NCBI RefSeq assembly: GCF_006385685.1
Contig: NZ_VFRP01000012.1
Span: 1-64,000 of the forward strand
DNA: 64,000 bases
Origin: Amaricoccus solimangrovi
GTDB lineage: Bacteria; Pseudomonadota; Alphaproteobacteria; Rhodobacterales; Rhodobacteraceae
Reading direction: 5' to 3'
In this document: positions 33,934-42,686 of the stretch, one piece after another
How the letters are laid out: each line of letters begins with the position of its first letter
How positions within the stretch are numbered: position 1 is the first letter of the stretch
The notes under the pieces: model-generated
Told to the model about the DNA's origin: nothing
The model's input: the letters and a program-made list of their open reading frames with translations, nothing else
Database searches by the model: none
Program-made: the position numbers and the translations under genes

Positions 33934-33962
33934 GCCGCGATCCTCCGGGATCGCGGCCTTTT
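33934..33962 (+). terminator. intrinsic terminator of the monooxygenase operon
   Basis: A 10-bp stem (GCCGCGATCC with GGATCGCGGC, loop TCCG) is followed by CTTTT. It lies 28 bases after the chaperonin stop and before the convergent regulator gene, whose 3' end carries a REP-like palindrome. Confidence 0.85.
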
Positions 33963-33974
33963 GTGAAGGGAAAG

Positions 33975-33997
33975 GGGCGGACCGAGGTCCGCCCTAC
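33975..33997. repeat. REP-like palindrome at the 3' end of the regulator gene
   Basis: GGGCGGACC, GA, GGTCCGCCC is a perfect 9-bp hairpin followed by TAC; in reverse it begins GTAGGGCGGACC, like the pair at 23826-23920. It overlaps the TAG stop of the sigma54 activator gene. Confidence 0.7.
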
Positions 33998-36048
33998 TGG
34001 AAGGTTCGGCGGATGCCGTGGTGGTCGAGCTTGCGGTAGAGCGTCGGGCGCGAGATGCCGAGCCGCCGCGCCACCCGGGTCAGGTTGCCCTGCTCGGCCT
34101 CGAGCGCGTCGCGGAGCGCGGCGAGTTCCGCCTCCGCGAAGCTGCTCGCCGTCGCGTGGGCGGCGCGCTCGGCGGGCCGGACACACGCCGCCTCGCCACC
34201 GTCGGGCGCGCCCTCCGGGGCGGCCCCGGGGTTCAGGATCTCGCGCGGCAGTTCGGCGGGCGTCACCCGCGGGGTCCGCGCGAGAAGGTGCAGCCGCTCC
34301 ACGAGGTTGCGGAGCTCGCGCACATTGCCCGGCCAGCGATAGGCGGCGAGCAGGTCGAGCACTTCCGCCGAGAAGACCAGCGGATCGCGGCCGGAGCGGT
34401 CGGCGATCAGCCCGTTGAAATGCTCGAGCAGCAGCATCGCGTCCCGGCCACGCTCGCGCAGCGGCGGCACCCGGACCGAGACCGCGCCGATCCGGTAGTA
34501 GAGATCGCGCCGGAAGCGTCCGGCCTCCACCTCGGCGCGCAGGTCGCGGTTCGTGGAGGCGATCAGCCGCACGTCGACCGGCCTCGGCTTGCTGTCGCCG
34601 ATCCGCTGCACGGCGCGATCCTCGAGCACGCGCAGCAGGAAGGGCTGGATGTCGAGCGGCAGTTCCCCGATCTCGTCGAGGGTCAGCGCGCCGCCGTGGG
34701 CGAGTTCGAAGACGCCCGGCTTGCCCTCGCGCGCCGCCCCGGTGAAGGCGCCCGCGACATGGCCGAAGAGCTCGCTTCCGATCAGTTCCCGGGTGATGCC
34801 GCCGCAGTTGATCGCGATGTAGCGCCCCGCCGGCCGCGACGCGCCGACGAGACGCGCGAAGAGTTCCTTGCCGACGCCGGTCTCGCCCTCGATCAGCAGC
34901 GAACTCACCTCGTCGCCCCGGGCGACGCGGCAGGCGATGTCGATCACCTCGCGCAGCGCCGGGCTCTCGCCCAGGATCGCCGCGGCCGCCTCCTCCACCG
35001 GATCCCCGCCCTTCGCCTTGCGCGGCCGCGCCGGCGCGGGCAGCACCAGCGCCGCGCCCCTGAGCGCGCCGTCGAGCCGGAGCGGCGTCAGGTGGCAGCC
35101 GCTCATGTCGGGCGGCAGCGCGCGGGTGAGGTCGTCGAGGAAGCCCGCGGCCTTGCCCGTCGCCGGCCCCAGCGTCGGCCCGCCGCGCAGCGGGAAGCGC
35201 CCGGAAACCTCGCAGGGAATGTTCGCGCAATGGACCGGCCGCGCCCGGCGGTCGAGGATCATCAGCCCGTCGCCCCGGCGGTAGTTGGGCGCGGAGGCGA
35301 TGAAGGCCTCGAGCAGGCGCGAGCGTTCCTCGCTCTGCTGCTCGGCCAGCGCCTTCTCGATCTCGCGCGCCGCGGCGGCGACGAGCACGGTATTGTGCGG
35401 GCGGAAGATGCCGGGATGGCCGGAGAGATCGACCACGCCGAGCACCCGCCCGTCGAGCGGGTCGCGGATCGGCGCGCCGGCGCAGGTCCAGCCCTTGATC
35501 CCGGCGCAGAAATGCTCGGCGGCGTGCACGAAGACCGGCTCGCCCGCGAAGAGCGCGGTGCCGATCCCGTTGGTACCCGCCGCCTCCTCGGTCCATTTGC
35601 CGCCGATGCCGAGATGGATGTCCATGCCGGCGTTCAGCGTGCGCTGGTCGCCGATCGCATCGATCAGCACCCCCTCGTGGTCGGCGAGGACCAGCATCGC
35701 GCCGGTGCCCTCGAGCAGGCTGCCGATGCTCGCGAAGGAGCGGCGGGCGGCGGCGAGCAGGTCGGCGCTGGCGCGGCCGATCTCCTCGACCGTGTCGGCC
35801 TCGGCCATCATCGGCGCCTCGGCCCGGCTCGCGTCGATGCCCCCCTCGGCGCAGCGCGCCCAGGAATCACCGATCAGCGCGCGGACCTGGCAGGAGGTGG
35901 CGCAGCCCGCCGCGCCGGAGAGCAGCTGCTCCCAGGCGCCCATCGTCGCCCGCTCGTCGTAATCGGCGATGCGCGACGCGCCCCCGCAGGCCGGGGTCGG
36001 GGGGCGCCGGCCTGCCGCGTTGGGGACTGGGTTCGACTTGTGGCTCAT
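33994..36048 (-). CDS. sigma54-dependent activator, AcoR/MimR type
   Basis: A 684-residue enhancer-binding protein. The N-terminal GAF-type sensor region (about 100-240; ADHEGVLIDAIGD, GTNGIGTALFAGEPV) should bind the inducer. The AAA+ domain (about 355-590) has Walker A GETGVGKE (388-395), the sigma54-contacting GAFTGA (433-438) and Walker B ALTLDEIGE (454-462). A Fis-type helix-turn-helix is at 654-678 (NLTRVARRLGISRPTLYRKL). There is no receiver domain, so it is ligand- rather than kinase-controlled. By position it should activate the sigma54 promoter at 24565 and perhaps the one at 20736. It lies convergent to the operon, 60 bases after the 158-aa gene. Confidence 0.92.
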   Translation of the reverse strand: MSHKSNPVPNAAGRRPPTPACGGASRIADYDERATMGAWEQLLSGAAGCATSCQVRALIGDSWARCAEGGIDASRAEAPMMAEADTVEEIGRASADLLAAARRSFASIGSLLEGTGAMLVLADHEGVLIDAIGDQRTLNAGMDIHLGIGGKWTEEAAGTNGIGTALFAGEPVFVHAAEHFCAGIKGWTCAGAPIRDPLDGRVLGVVDLSGHPGIFRPHNTVLVAAAAREIEKALAEQQSEERSRLLEAFIASAPNYRRGDGLMILDRRARPVHCANIPCEVSGRFPLRGGPTLGPATGKAAGFLDDLTRALPPDMSGCHLTPLRLDGALRGAALVLPAPARPRKAKGGDPVEEAAAAILGESPALREVIDIACRVARGDEVSSLLIEGETGVGKELFARLVGASRPAGRYIAINCGGITRELIGSELFGHVAGAFTGAAREGKPGVFELAHGGALTLDEIGELPLDIQPFLLRVLEDRAVQRIGDSKPRPVDVRLIASTNRDLRAEVEAGRFRRDLYYRIGAVSVRVPPLRERGRDAMLLLEHFNGLIADRSGRDPLVFSAEVLDLLAAYRWPGNVRELRNLVERLHLLARTPRVTPAELPREILNPGAAPEGAPDGGEAACVRPAERAAHATASSFAEAELAALRDALEAEQGNLTRVARRLGISRPTLYRKLDHHGIRRTFQ

Positions 36049-36107
36049 GAAACGTGCGTTCGATCTTTCCGGTGCTTCGGGCCTCCAGGTCAGTCGAATG
36101 GGCGAAG

Positions 36108-36584
36108 TCAGAGACGAAGCCGCGCGCCGATCGCCTCGGTCAGGCCGCGTTCGGCCTCCGGACCCTCGAGCGCCTGGCCGTCGAGATCGGCGATCGCCTC
36201 GGCGATCTCCGGCTCGACCGGCGAGAAGAAGCCGTTCTCCCGCGTCGCGAGGCGGAAGCTGGTGATCCCGTCGCGCCGCCTTATGTCGCCGAGATGATGC
36301 ATCTGCCGGCCGGTATCGAGGTCGACGAGGCTGACGCGGCCGTTGACGGCGATCCGGACGAAGGGGCGCGGGGGCTCGCTTCGCGCGGTGGCGCGCGCGG
36401 TATGGATGATGAGGCCCTCGGGCTCCGGCCCCGTCTTCGCCGGCGCGTTCCGGCGCGCCGACCAGGCGCCGTTGGTCAGATGGTCGGCGAGCTTGTCGAT
36501 CACCGGCCGGTTGGCCTCGATCACCTTGCGCGCGCGCTCGTCCTCCGGCCGCGGTCCGCTCCGTTTCGAAACGATGTCGATCAT
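36108..36584 (-). CDS. 158-aa protein of unknown function upstream of the activator
   Basis: A soluble alpha/beta protein. It begins MIDIVSKRSGPRPEDERARK and has a Lys/Arg-rich first third, a beta-rich middle (RIAVNGRVSLVDLDTGRQMH) and an acidic helical end (EIAEAIADLDGQALEGPEAE). GGAGG lies seven bases before the ATG at 36584. It is followed after 60 bases by the sigma54 activator on the same strand, so the two likely form an operon. No family is recognised. It could modulate the activator or belong to the monooxygenase system. Confidence 0.65.
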   Translation of the reverse strand: MIDIVSKRSGPRPEDERARKVIEANRPVIDKLADHLTNGAWSARRNAPAKTGPEPEGLIIHTARATARSEPPRPFVRIAVNGRVSLVDLDTGRQMHHLGDIRRRDGITSFRLATRENGFFSPVEPEIAEAIADLDGQALEGPEAERGLTEAIGARLRL

Positions 36585-36894
36585 CCAGTCCTCCCTGGCC
36601 GCCCGGTCTTCGCCTTGGGTCGGCCGACGCATCCTAGCCCAGCGGAGCCATGGATGCCACAATATCAAGGTAGCGCCCCGCGTCCCCGGGCGGGTAGTAG
36701 CGCGCTACCACTTCCCTCACTTCCCCCGGCGGGCAGGATCCCGCCCGCGGGATCGAAGCGGCCCGGATTAGGTCCGTTCCGGAAAGAATGATCTCCCGCG
36801 CGGACGGCTGGTCGGCCGCGCCGTCCGGGGCTACGTCGGTGGCGGGAACGGGATCCGGGCGCGGCGAGGCGCGCCCCAGCGACGGGAGAGCGGC
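36585..36894. other. 310-bp intergenic region between divergent genes
   Basis: This holds the promoters for the 158-aa/activator genes and for the glutathionyl-hydroquinone reductase gene. A perfect 12-bp palindrome, GTAGCGCGCTAC (36697-36708), and a GGCGGG/CCCGCC hairpin at about 36728-36745 are visible. No sigma54 element, RNA gene or convincing open frame was found. Confidence 0.5.
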
Positions 36895-37869
36895 ATGCTC
36901 GTGGATGGCATCTGGACGGAGAACTGGCAGCCGGTGCAGGCTGTCGATGCGAAGGGCGGCTTCGTGCGCCAGATCTCGGGCTTCCGGAACTGGGTCACGC
37001 CCGACGGCGCGGCCGGGCCGACCGGCGAGGGTGGGTTCCGGGCCGAGGCCGGGCGCTATCATCTCTATGTCGCGCTCATCTGCCCCTGGGCCTCGCGCAC
37101 GCTGATCGGGCGCCGGCTGAAGGGGCTCGGGGAGGCGATCTCCGTCTCGGTGGTCGAGCCGGCGATGCGCGATCAGGGCTGGCGCTTCGGCGACTATCCC
37201 GGCGCGGACCGCGACACGGTGAACGGCGCGACCTGGCTGCACGAGATCTACACCCGCGCGGACCCGCGCCATACCGGCCGCGCCACGGTGCCGGTGCTCT
37301 GGGACAAGCTGCGCGGCACGATCGTGAACAACGAATCCGCCGACATCCTGCGGATGCTGAATTCCGGCTTCGGCGATCTCGCGCGCTCCGACATCGATCT
37401 CTATCCGGCCGATCTCGCCGCCGGGATCGACGCGCTGAACGCGCGGATCTATCCCGCGCTCAACAACGGCGTCTACCGCGCCGGCTTCGCGACCACGCAG
37501 ATCGCCTACGAGGAAGCCTTCCGGGGCGTGTTCGTCATGCTCGACGCGCTCGAGGAGCGTCTCGCGGGCGCGGGCCCCTTCCTCTTCGGGGAGCGGTTCA
37601 CCGAAGCCGACATCCGGCTCTTCGTGACGCTGGTCCGTTTCGACGCGGCCTATCACGGGCTCTTCAAGTGCAACCTGCGCCGGCTCGCGGACTATCCCGG
37701 CCTCTCCGCCTATCTCGCCCGCGTGCTCGCGGTGCCGGGGATCCGGGAGACGGTGAGCATCGACCACATCAAGCGCGGCTATTACGCGATCCGGGCGCTG
37801 AACCCGACCGGAATCGTGCCGGTCGGGCCGGACCTGCCCGGGCTCGACCCGGTGTCCCTGGCCGTCTGA
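36895..37869 (+). CDS. yqjG: glutathionyl-hydroquinone reductase (xi-class GST)
   Basis: A 324-residue cytosolic enzyme of the YqjG/ECM4 family, which removes glutathione from glutathionyl-hydroquinones. The thioredoxin-like half carries the catalytic CPWA motif (LICPWASRTLIGRRLKG) and VPVLWDKLRGTIVNNESADI. The helical half carries FGERFTEADIRLFVTLVRFD. GGGAGAG precedes the ATG at 36895. The gene is single. If the nearby monooxygenase makes hydroquinones or quinones from aromatics, this enzyme could protect the cell, but no shared control is visible. Its TGA abuts the stop of the convergent next gene. Confidence 0.92.
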   Translation: MLVDGIWTENWQPVQAVDAKGGFVRQISGFRNWVTPDGAAGPTGEGGFRAEAGRYHLYVALICPWASRTLIGRRLKGLGEAISVSVVEPAMRDQGWRFGDYPGADRDTVNGATWLHEIYTRADPRHTGRATVPVLWDKLRGTIVNNESADILRMLNSGFGDLARSDIDLYPADLAAGIDALNARIYPALNNGVYRAGFATTQIAYEEAFRGVFVMLDALEERLAGAGPFLFGERFTEADIRLFVTLVRFDAAYHGLFKCNLRRLADYPGLSAYLARVLAVPGIRETVSIDHIKRGYYAIRALNPTGIVPVGPDLPGLDPVSLAV

Positions 37870-39663
37870 TCAGCCCCTCGCGGCGCGATAGGCGCGCCAG
37901 CCGCCGAAACCGGTGATCTCCTCGGCGCCGTCGAGCGCGTGGCCCTCGCAGAGGAAGCCCGGCACGGCGGAGCCGTCGGCGAGCAGCACCTTGCCGATGC
38001 CGAGCGGCGCGGGGATCGCCGCGACGAAGGCGCCGAAGGCCGCCGGCGGCAGCGCCCAGAGCTCGACCGCGATGCCGGGGCCTTCGAAGCCCGGCGCGTG
38101 GGCGAGGCCGGGCTTGGGCGGCACGGTGCCCGCGAGCGCGTAGAGCCGGTAGCCCGGCGCGGTCGTGGCCGCGCCGACGAGGACGCCGCCCGGCGCGGTC
38201 AGTTCGGTGTTGAGCGGCATGCCGGAGAGATGCGCGCCGACGACCGCGAGCGTGATCCAGCCCCCCGGCACGAAGGGCGCGGGCGGCGGCGGCACCGGCG
38301 CCGCGCGGTCGCGCCCGAGCCCCGAAGCCGCCGCGTGGTGCATCGCCGCGGCGAAGGGCGCGAGCGCGTCGTCGGTGAAGGCGGGGCCGACCAGCGTCAC
38401 GCCCGCGGGCAGGCCGGAGGGGCCGAAGCCGCCGGGTACCGCGATCGCGGCGAGGCCCATCAGGTTCGCGAAATTGGTGTAGCGGCCGAATTTCGAATTC
38501 TCCCCCACCGGATCGGCCAGCATCGCCGCGACCGTCGCGGTGGTGGGCGAAGTCGGCAGCATCAGCATGTCGACCGCGTCCCAGACCGGCTGGACCGCCT
38601 GGATGTAGCTCTCGAGCGCGTAGCGGCCCCGGAACGCCTCGACCGCCGTCCTGTCCCTGGCGCCCTCGATGATCGCGCGCACCGTCGGGTCGAAATCCGC
38701 CGCGTTGGTCGCGAGGAAATCCTCGACCGCCGCCAGCCGCTCGGCGACGAAGGGGCCGTCGTAGAGCAGCGCCGCCGCGGCGCGGAAGGGCGCGTAGTCG
38801 AAGGGGACGATGGTCGCGCCCAGCGCCTCGGCCCGCGCGATCGCCGCGTCGTAGAGCGCCTCCTTCTCCGCGTCGCCAAAGAACTCGCGCTCGGCGCCTG
38901 CGAGCACGCCGATCCGGGGCGCCGGCGGAATGCCCGCGGGCCTCGCGGGGCGGGAGAACGGATCGGCGAGGTCGTAGCCCTCCATCAGCCGCCGCACCTC
39001 GACCGCGTCTCCGACCGTGGGCGCGAAGACGGTGATCACGTCGATCGAGCGGCAGGCGGGCACGAGGCCGGCGTTCGAGACGAGGCCCGGCGTCGGCTTC
39101 ACGCCGACGATGTTGTTGAACATCGCCGGCACGCGGCCCGAGCCGGCGGTGTCGGTGCCGAGCGCGAAGGCGCAGATCCCGGCCGCGACCGCGACGGCGG
39201 AACCCGAGGAGGAGCCGCCGGAGACGTAGTCGGCGTCGAAGACGCAGCGCGGCGCGCCATAGGGCGAGCGGGTGCCGTTCAGCCCGGTCGCGAACTGGTC
39301 GAGATTGGTCTTGCCGATCATGAGCGCGCCCGCGGCGCGCAGCTTCGCGACCGCCGCCGCGTCCGCCTCGGGGAGATAGGCGAAGGCGGGGCAGGCGGCG
39401 GTGGTGGGAAGCGGCGTCGCGTCGATATTGTCCTTGACCGCGAAGGGCATGCCCCAGAGCGGCAGGGAATTGGGTTCCGGCGCGCGGGCGACGAGCGCCT
39501 CGGCCTCGGCGATCAGCGCCTCGGCCGGGGTCGGCGCGATGAAGACGGCCGGATCGGGCCAGGCCTCGCGGCGGCGGATCACCTCCTCCGCCAGCGCGCG
39601 GGGCGTGAGGCCGCCCGCGTAGGCGGCGCGGAGCGAATCAAGCGTCAGGATCTCGGGCGGCAT
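37870..39663 (-). CDS. atzF: allophanate hydrolase
   Basis: A 597-residue amidase-signature enzyme that splits allophanate to ammonia and CO2. The N-terminal amidase domain (1-440) has the Lys of FAVKDNIDATPLPTTAACPA and the Ser pair of SGGSSSGSAVAVAAG. The C-terminal domain of about 150 residues (GGWITLAVVGAHLSGMPLN, AVPGFLCEGHAL) is the hallmark that separates allophanate hydrolases from simple amidases. Urea carboxylase, its usual partner, is not within the window, so it may be elsewhere or the gene may serve another route. It is monocistronic and convergent with yqjG. Confidence 0.9.
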   Translation of the reverse strand: MPPEILTLDSLRAAYAGGLTPRALAEEVIRRREAWPDPAVFIAPTPAEALIAEAEALVARAPEPNSLPLWGMPFAVKDNIDATPLPTTAACPAFAYLPEADAAAVAKLRAAGALMIGKTNLDQFATGLNGTRSPYGAPRCVFDADYVSGGSSSGSAVAVAAGICAFALGTDTAGSGRVPAMFNNIVGVKPTPGLVSNAGLVPACRSIDVITVFAPTVGDAVEVRRLMEGYDLADPFSRPARPAGIPPAPRIGVLAGAEREFFGDAEKEALYDAAIARAEALGATIVPFDYAPFRAAAALLYDGPFVAERLAAVEDFLATNAADFDPTVRAIIEGARDRTAVEAFRGRYALESYIQAVQPVWDAVDMLMLPTSPTTATVAAMLADPVGENSKFGRYTNFANLMGLAAIAVPGGFGPSGLPAGVTLVGPAFTDDALAPFAAAMHHAAASGLGRDRAAPVPPPPAPFVPGGWITLAVVGAHLSGMPLNTELTAPGGVLVGAATTAPGYRLYALAGTVPPKPGLAHAPGFEGPGIAVELWALPPAAFGAFVAAIPAPLGIGKVLLADGSAVPGFLCEGHALDGAEEITGFGGWRAYRAARG

Positions 39664-39857
39664 CGGCTACTCCGTGGGGCGCGCTCGGGCGCGGACGGGG
39701 GCGATGATCGCGGGGTTCCGGCCCGCTGTCACCTGCTCTCGCACCCGCGCGCCCGCCTTTCCGCCCCGATCGCGCCGCGGGCGCGGGATGGTGGCACCGG
39801 CGGACGGGCGCGCCTATGCTGCCACCGCGCCGGCAATCCGCGGGGGGAGAGAGCGAA

Positions 39858-41576
39858 TTGGAACAGGATCAGACCGGGACGGGGCGGCTCGAAGCCCGGA
39901 TCGCGCAGGGGCGGGGCGACGTGCCCGCCGATCTCGTGCTGCGCGGCGGCCGGGTCTTCGATCTCGTCACCGGCGCGCTGACCGAGGGCGACGTGGCGAT
40001 CTGCGGCGACACCATCGTCGGCGTCGAGGCCCATTACGAGGGGCGCGAGGTGATCGACGTCGCGGGCCTCACGCTGGTGCCGGGCTTCATCGACACGCAT
40101 CTCCATGTCGAGAGCTCGCTCGTCACCCCGTTCGAATTCGACCGCTGCGTGACGCCGAGGGGCGTCACCACGGCGATCTGCGACCCGCACGAGATCGCCA
40201 ACGTGATCGGGCTCGACGGCATCCGCTACTTCCAGGAGGCGAGCGCGCATACGCTCCTTGACCTGCGCGTGCAGCTTTCCTCCTGCGTGCCCGCGACCGA
40301 CATGGAAACCTCCGGCGCGCGGATCGAGGCTGGGGATCTCGCGGCGGTGATGAACCATCCTTCCGGCATCGGCCTCGCGGAATTCATGAACTATCCCGGC
40401 GTGATCCACCGCGATCCGCGCGCGATGGCGAAGCTCCGGCTCTTCGAGGGTGGCCATGTCGACGGCCATTGTCCCCGGCTCTCGGGGCGCGATCTCAACG
40501 CCTATGTCGCCGCCGGAATCCGGACCGAGCACGAGGCGACGACGCCGGAGGAGGCGCTGGAGAAGCTCCGGAAGGGCATGCGCGTGCTGATCCGCGAGGG
40601 CTCGGTCTCGAAGGATCTGGAGGCGCTGGCGCCGATCCTGAACGACGCGACCTCCGCCTATCTCTGCCTCTGCACCGATGACCGCAACCCGCTCGACATC
40701 GCCGAGCAGGGGCATCTCGACTACATGATCCGCCGGCTGATCGAACGCGGCGCCTCGCCGCTCGCCGCCTATCGCGCCGCCTCGCTCTCGGGCGCCGAGG
40801 CCTTCGGGCTGCGCGACCGCGGGCTGATCGCGCCGGGGCGGCGGGCGGATATCGTGGGGGTGCGGACGCTCGAGGCCTGCGACGCGCAGATCGTGCTCTG
40901 CGCCGGGCGCCGGGTGACGGCGGAGGCCTTCGCCGCGCGGGGATCGGTCGCGCCCGTCGGCCGGCATTCGGTCAAGGCCCGGCGCCTCGCCCCGGAGGAT
41001 TTCCGCTCCGCCGCCAACCGCGAGGAGACCGACGTGATCGGGGTGATCGAGGGCAAGATCATCACCGAGCATCTGCGCGAGACGATCCCGATCGCGGACA
41101 ACGACAAGCGGCCCGACCCCGCGCGCGACCTGATCCGCGTCGCGGTGGTGGAGCGGCACGGGATGAACGACAACCGCGCCACCGGCTTCGTGAAGGGCTT
41201 CGGGCTGCGGGAGGGCGCGATCGCCTCGACCGTCTGCCACGACCACCACAACATCGCCGTGATCGGCGCCGATTACGCGGACATGGCGCTGGCGGCGAAC
41301 CGGCTCGCGGAGATCGAGGGCGGCTTCGTCGTCGCCCGCGACGGCGTGATCCTCGCCGAACTGCCGCTGCCGGTCGCGGGGCTGATGAGCCTCGAACCCT
41401 TCGAGGTGGTGCGCGACACGCTGGTCGAACTCCGCGCCGCGGCGAAAAGCCTCGGCGTCACGCTGGAGGAGCCGTTCCTGCAGCTCGCCTTCCTCGCGCT
41501 CCCGGTCATTCCGGCGCTGAAGATCACCGACCGGGGCATGGTGGACGTCGCGCGGTTCGAACTGATCCCCGGCTAG
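39858..41576 (+). CDS. ade: adenine deaminase
   Basis: A 572-residue amidohydrolase converting adenine to hypoxanthine. Metal-site motifs are [20 protein letters not shown] and [11 protein letters not shown], with [12 protein letters not shown] and TDDRNPLDI further on. The C-terminal adenine deaminase domain ([36 protein letters not shown]) is complete. TTG at 39858 is the best start because GGGGAGAG lies about seven bases upstream and no earlier in-frame ATG fits. Its TAG stop shares bases with the stop of the convergent permease gene. Confidence 0.92.
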   Translation: MEQDQTGTGRLEARIAQGRGDVPADLVLRGGRVFDLVTGALTEGDVAICGDTIVGVEAHYEGREVIDVAGLTLVPGFIDTHLHVESSLVTPFEFDRCVTPRGVTTAICDPHEIANVIGLDGIRYFQEASAHTLLDLRVQLSSCVPATDMETSGARIEAGDLAAVMNHPSGIGLAEFMNYPGVIHRDPRAMAKLRLFEGGHVDGHCPRLSGRDLNAYVAAGIRTEHEATTPEEALEKLRKGMRVLIREGSVSKDLEALAPILNDATSAYLCLCTDDRNPLDIAEQGHLDYMIRRLIERGASPLAAYRAASLSGAEAFGLRDRGLIAPGRRADIVGVRTLEACDAQIVLCAGRRVTAEAFAARGSVAPVGRHSVKARRLAPEDFRSAANREETDVIGVIEGKIITEHLRETIPIADNDKRPDPARDLIRVAVVERHGMNDNRATGFVKGFGLREGAIASTVCHDHHNIAVIGADYADMALAANRLAEIEGGFVVARDGVILAELPLPVAGLMSLEPFEVVRDTLVELRAAAKSLGVTLEEPFLQLAFLALPVIPALKITDRGMVDVARFELIPG

Positions 41577-42685
41577 CGCAGGAAGCGGCGGAAGCGCCAG
41601 AGCGCGAGCGCGAAGCAGATCCCGCCGATCCCGATCAGCGCGAGAAGCTGGGGCCAGATCACCCCGAGCCCGGCGCTCCGGAACAGGATCGCCTGGGCGA
41701 GCATCACGAAATGCGTGTTCGGCGCGGCGAGCATCAGCGTCTGGAGCACCTCCGGCATGCTCTCGCGCGGGGTGACCGCGCCCGAGAGCATCTGGAGCGG
41801 GATCAGCACCAGCATCATCAGGAGCCCGAACTGCGGCATCGCGCCGGCGAGCGTCGCGAGGAAGATGCCGAGGCAGGTGGTCGCGAAGAGCTGCAGCGCG
41901 GTCGCGAGCAGGAAGAGCGCGAGCGAGCCCCCGAGCGGCACGCCGAGCCAGCCGCGCACGACGAGGACGAGCGAGAGCACCGTGGCGCAGAGCACGACGA
42001 GCCCCATCGACCAGACCTTGCCCAGCATGATCTCGGCCGGGCGCACCGGCATCACCAGCAGATGCTCGATCGTGCCGTGCTCGCGCTCGCGGATCAGCGC
42101 GGCGCCGGTCAGGATGATCGCGAGCATCGTGATCGCGTTGATCAGGCTGGTGACCGCGCCGAAATTCCGCTGGCTCAGCGTCTGGTTGAAGCGGATCCGG
42201 GGCGAGAGCGCGACCGGAGCCTCCGTGTCCGCGCGATGGCGGGCGAGGAATGCCGCCACCTCCCCGGCGACGATGCTCTGGACGTAGTTGCCGCCGCTGA
42301 AGGCCTGCGTCATCCGCGTCGCGTCGATGTTGAGCTGGATCCGGGGCACGCGCCCGCCCACCACGTCGGCCTCGAAACCGGGCGGGATGACGAGGGCGAA
42401 GGTGTCGAGCCCGCGATCGAGCCGCGCGTCCATCTCCGACACGTCGACCATGTGCGGTTCGCTGAAATAGGGCGGGTAGAAGGCGCCCGCGATCCGCGCC
42501 GAGAGGGGGGAGCGGTCCTCGTCGACGATGGCGATCGCGGCCCGGCTCAGCGTCTCGGGCATCGCGCGCGAGAAGGAATAGACCTGGATCGTGAAGGAGA
42601 AGACGATGAGGATCATCATCGCCGGATCGCGCGCGAGGCCGCGCATCTCCTTCACGCCGAGTCGGAGGATGTTCGAGACCCGCAT
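41573..42685 (-). CDS. yhhJ: ABC-2 type permease (YhhJ-like)
   Basis: A 370-residue inner-membrane permease. One N-terminal helix ([19 protein letters not shown]) is followed by an extracytoplasmic domain of about 140 residues and five C-terminal helices. The motif [27 protein letters not shown] is typical of ABC-2 permeases. It is the last gene of a HlyD-like, RbbA-like, YhhJ-like operon, as in E. coli yhiI-rbbA-yhhJ, and starts one base after the RbbA-like stop. The complex probably exports a hydrophobic compound. Confidence 0.88.
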   Translation of the reverse strand: MRVSNILRLGVKEMRGLARDPAMMILIVFSFTIQVYSFSRAMPETLSRAAIAIVDEDRSPLSARIAGAFYPPYFSEPHMVDVSEMDARLDRGLDTFALVIPPGFEADVVGGRVPRIQLNIDATRMTQAFSGGNYVQSIVAGEVAAFLARHRADTEAPVALSPRIRFNQTLSQRNFGAVTSLINAITMLAIILTGAALIREREHGTIEHLLVMPVRPAEIMLGKVWSMGLVVLCATVLSLVLVVRGWLGVPLGGSLALFLLATALQLFATTCLGIFLATLAGAMPQFGLLMMLVLIPLQMLSGAVTPRESMPEVLQTLMLAAPNTHFVMLAQAILFRSAGLGVIWPQLLALIGIGGICFALALWRFRRFLR

Positions 42686-42686
42686 C

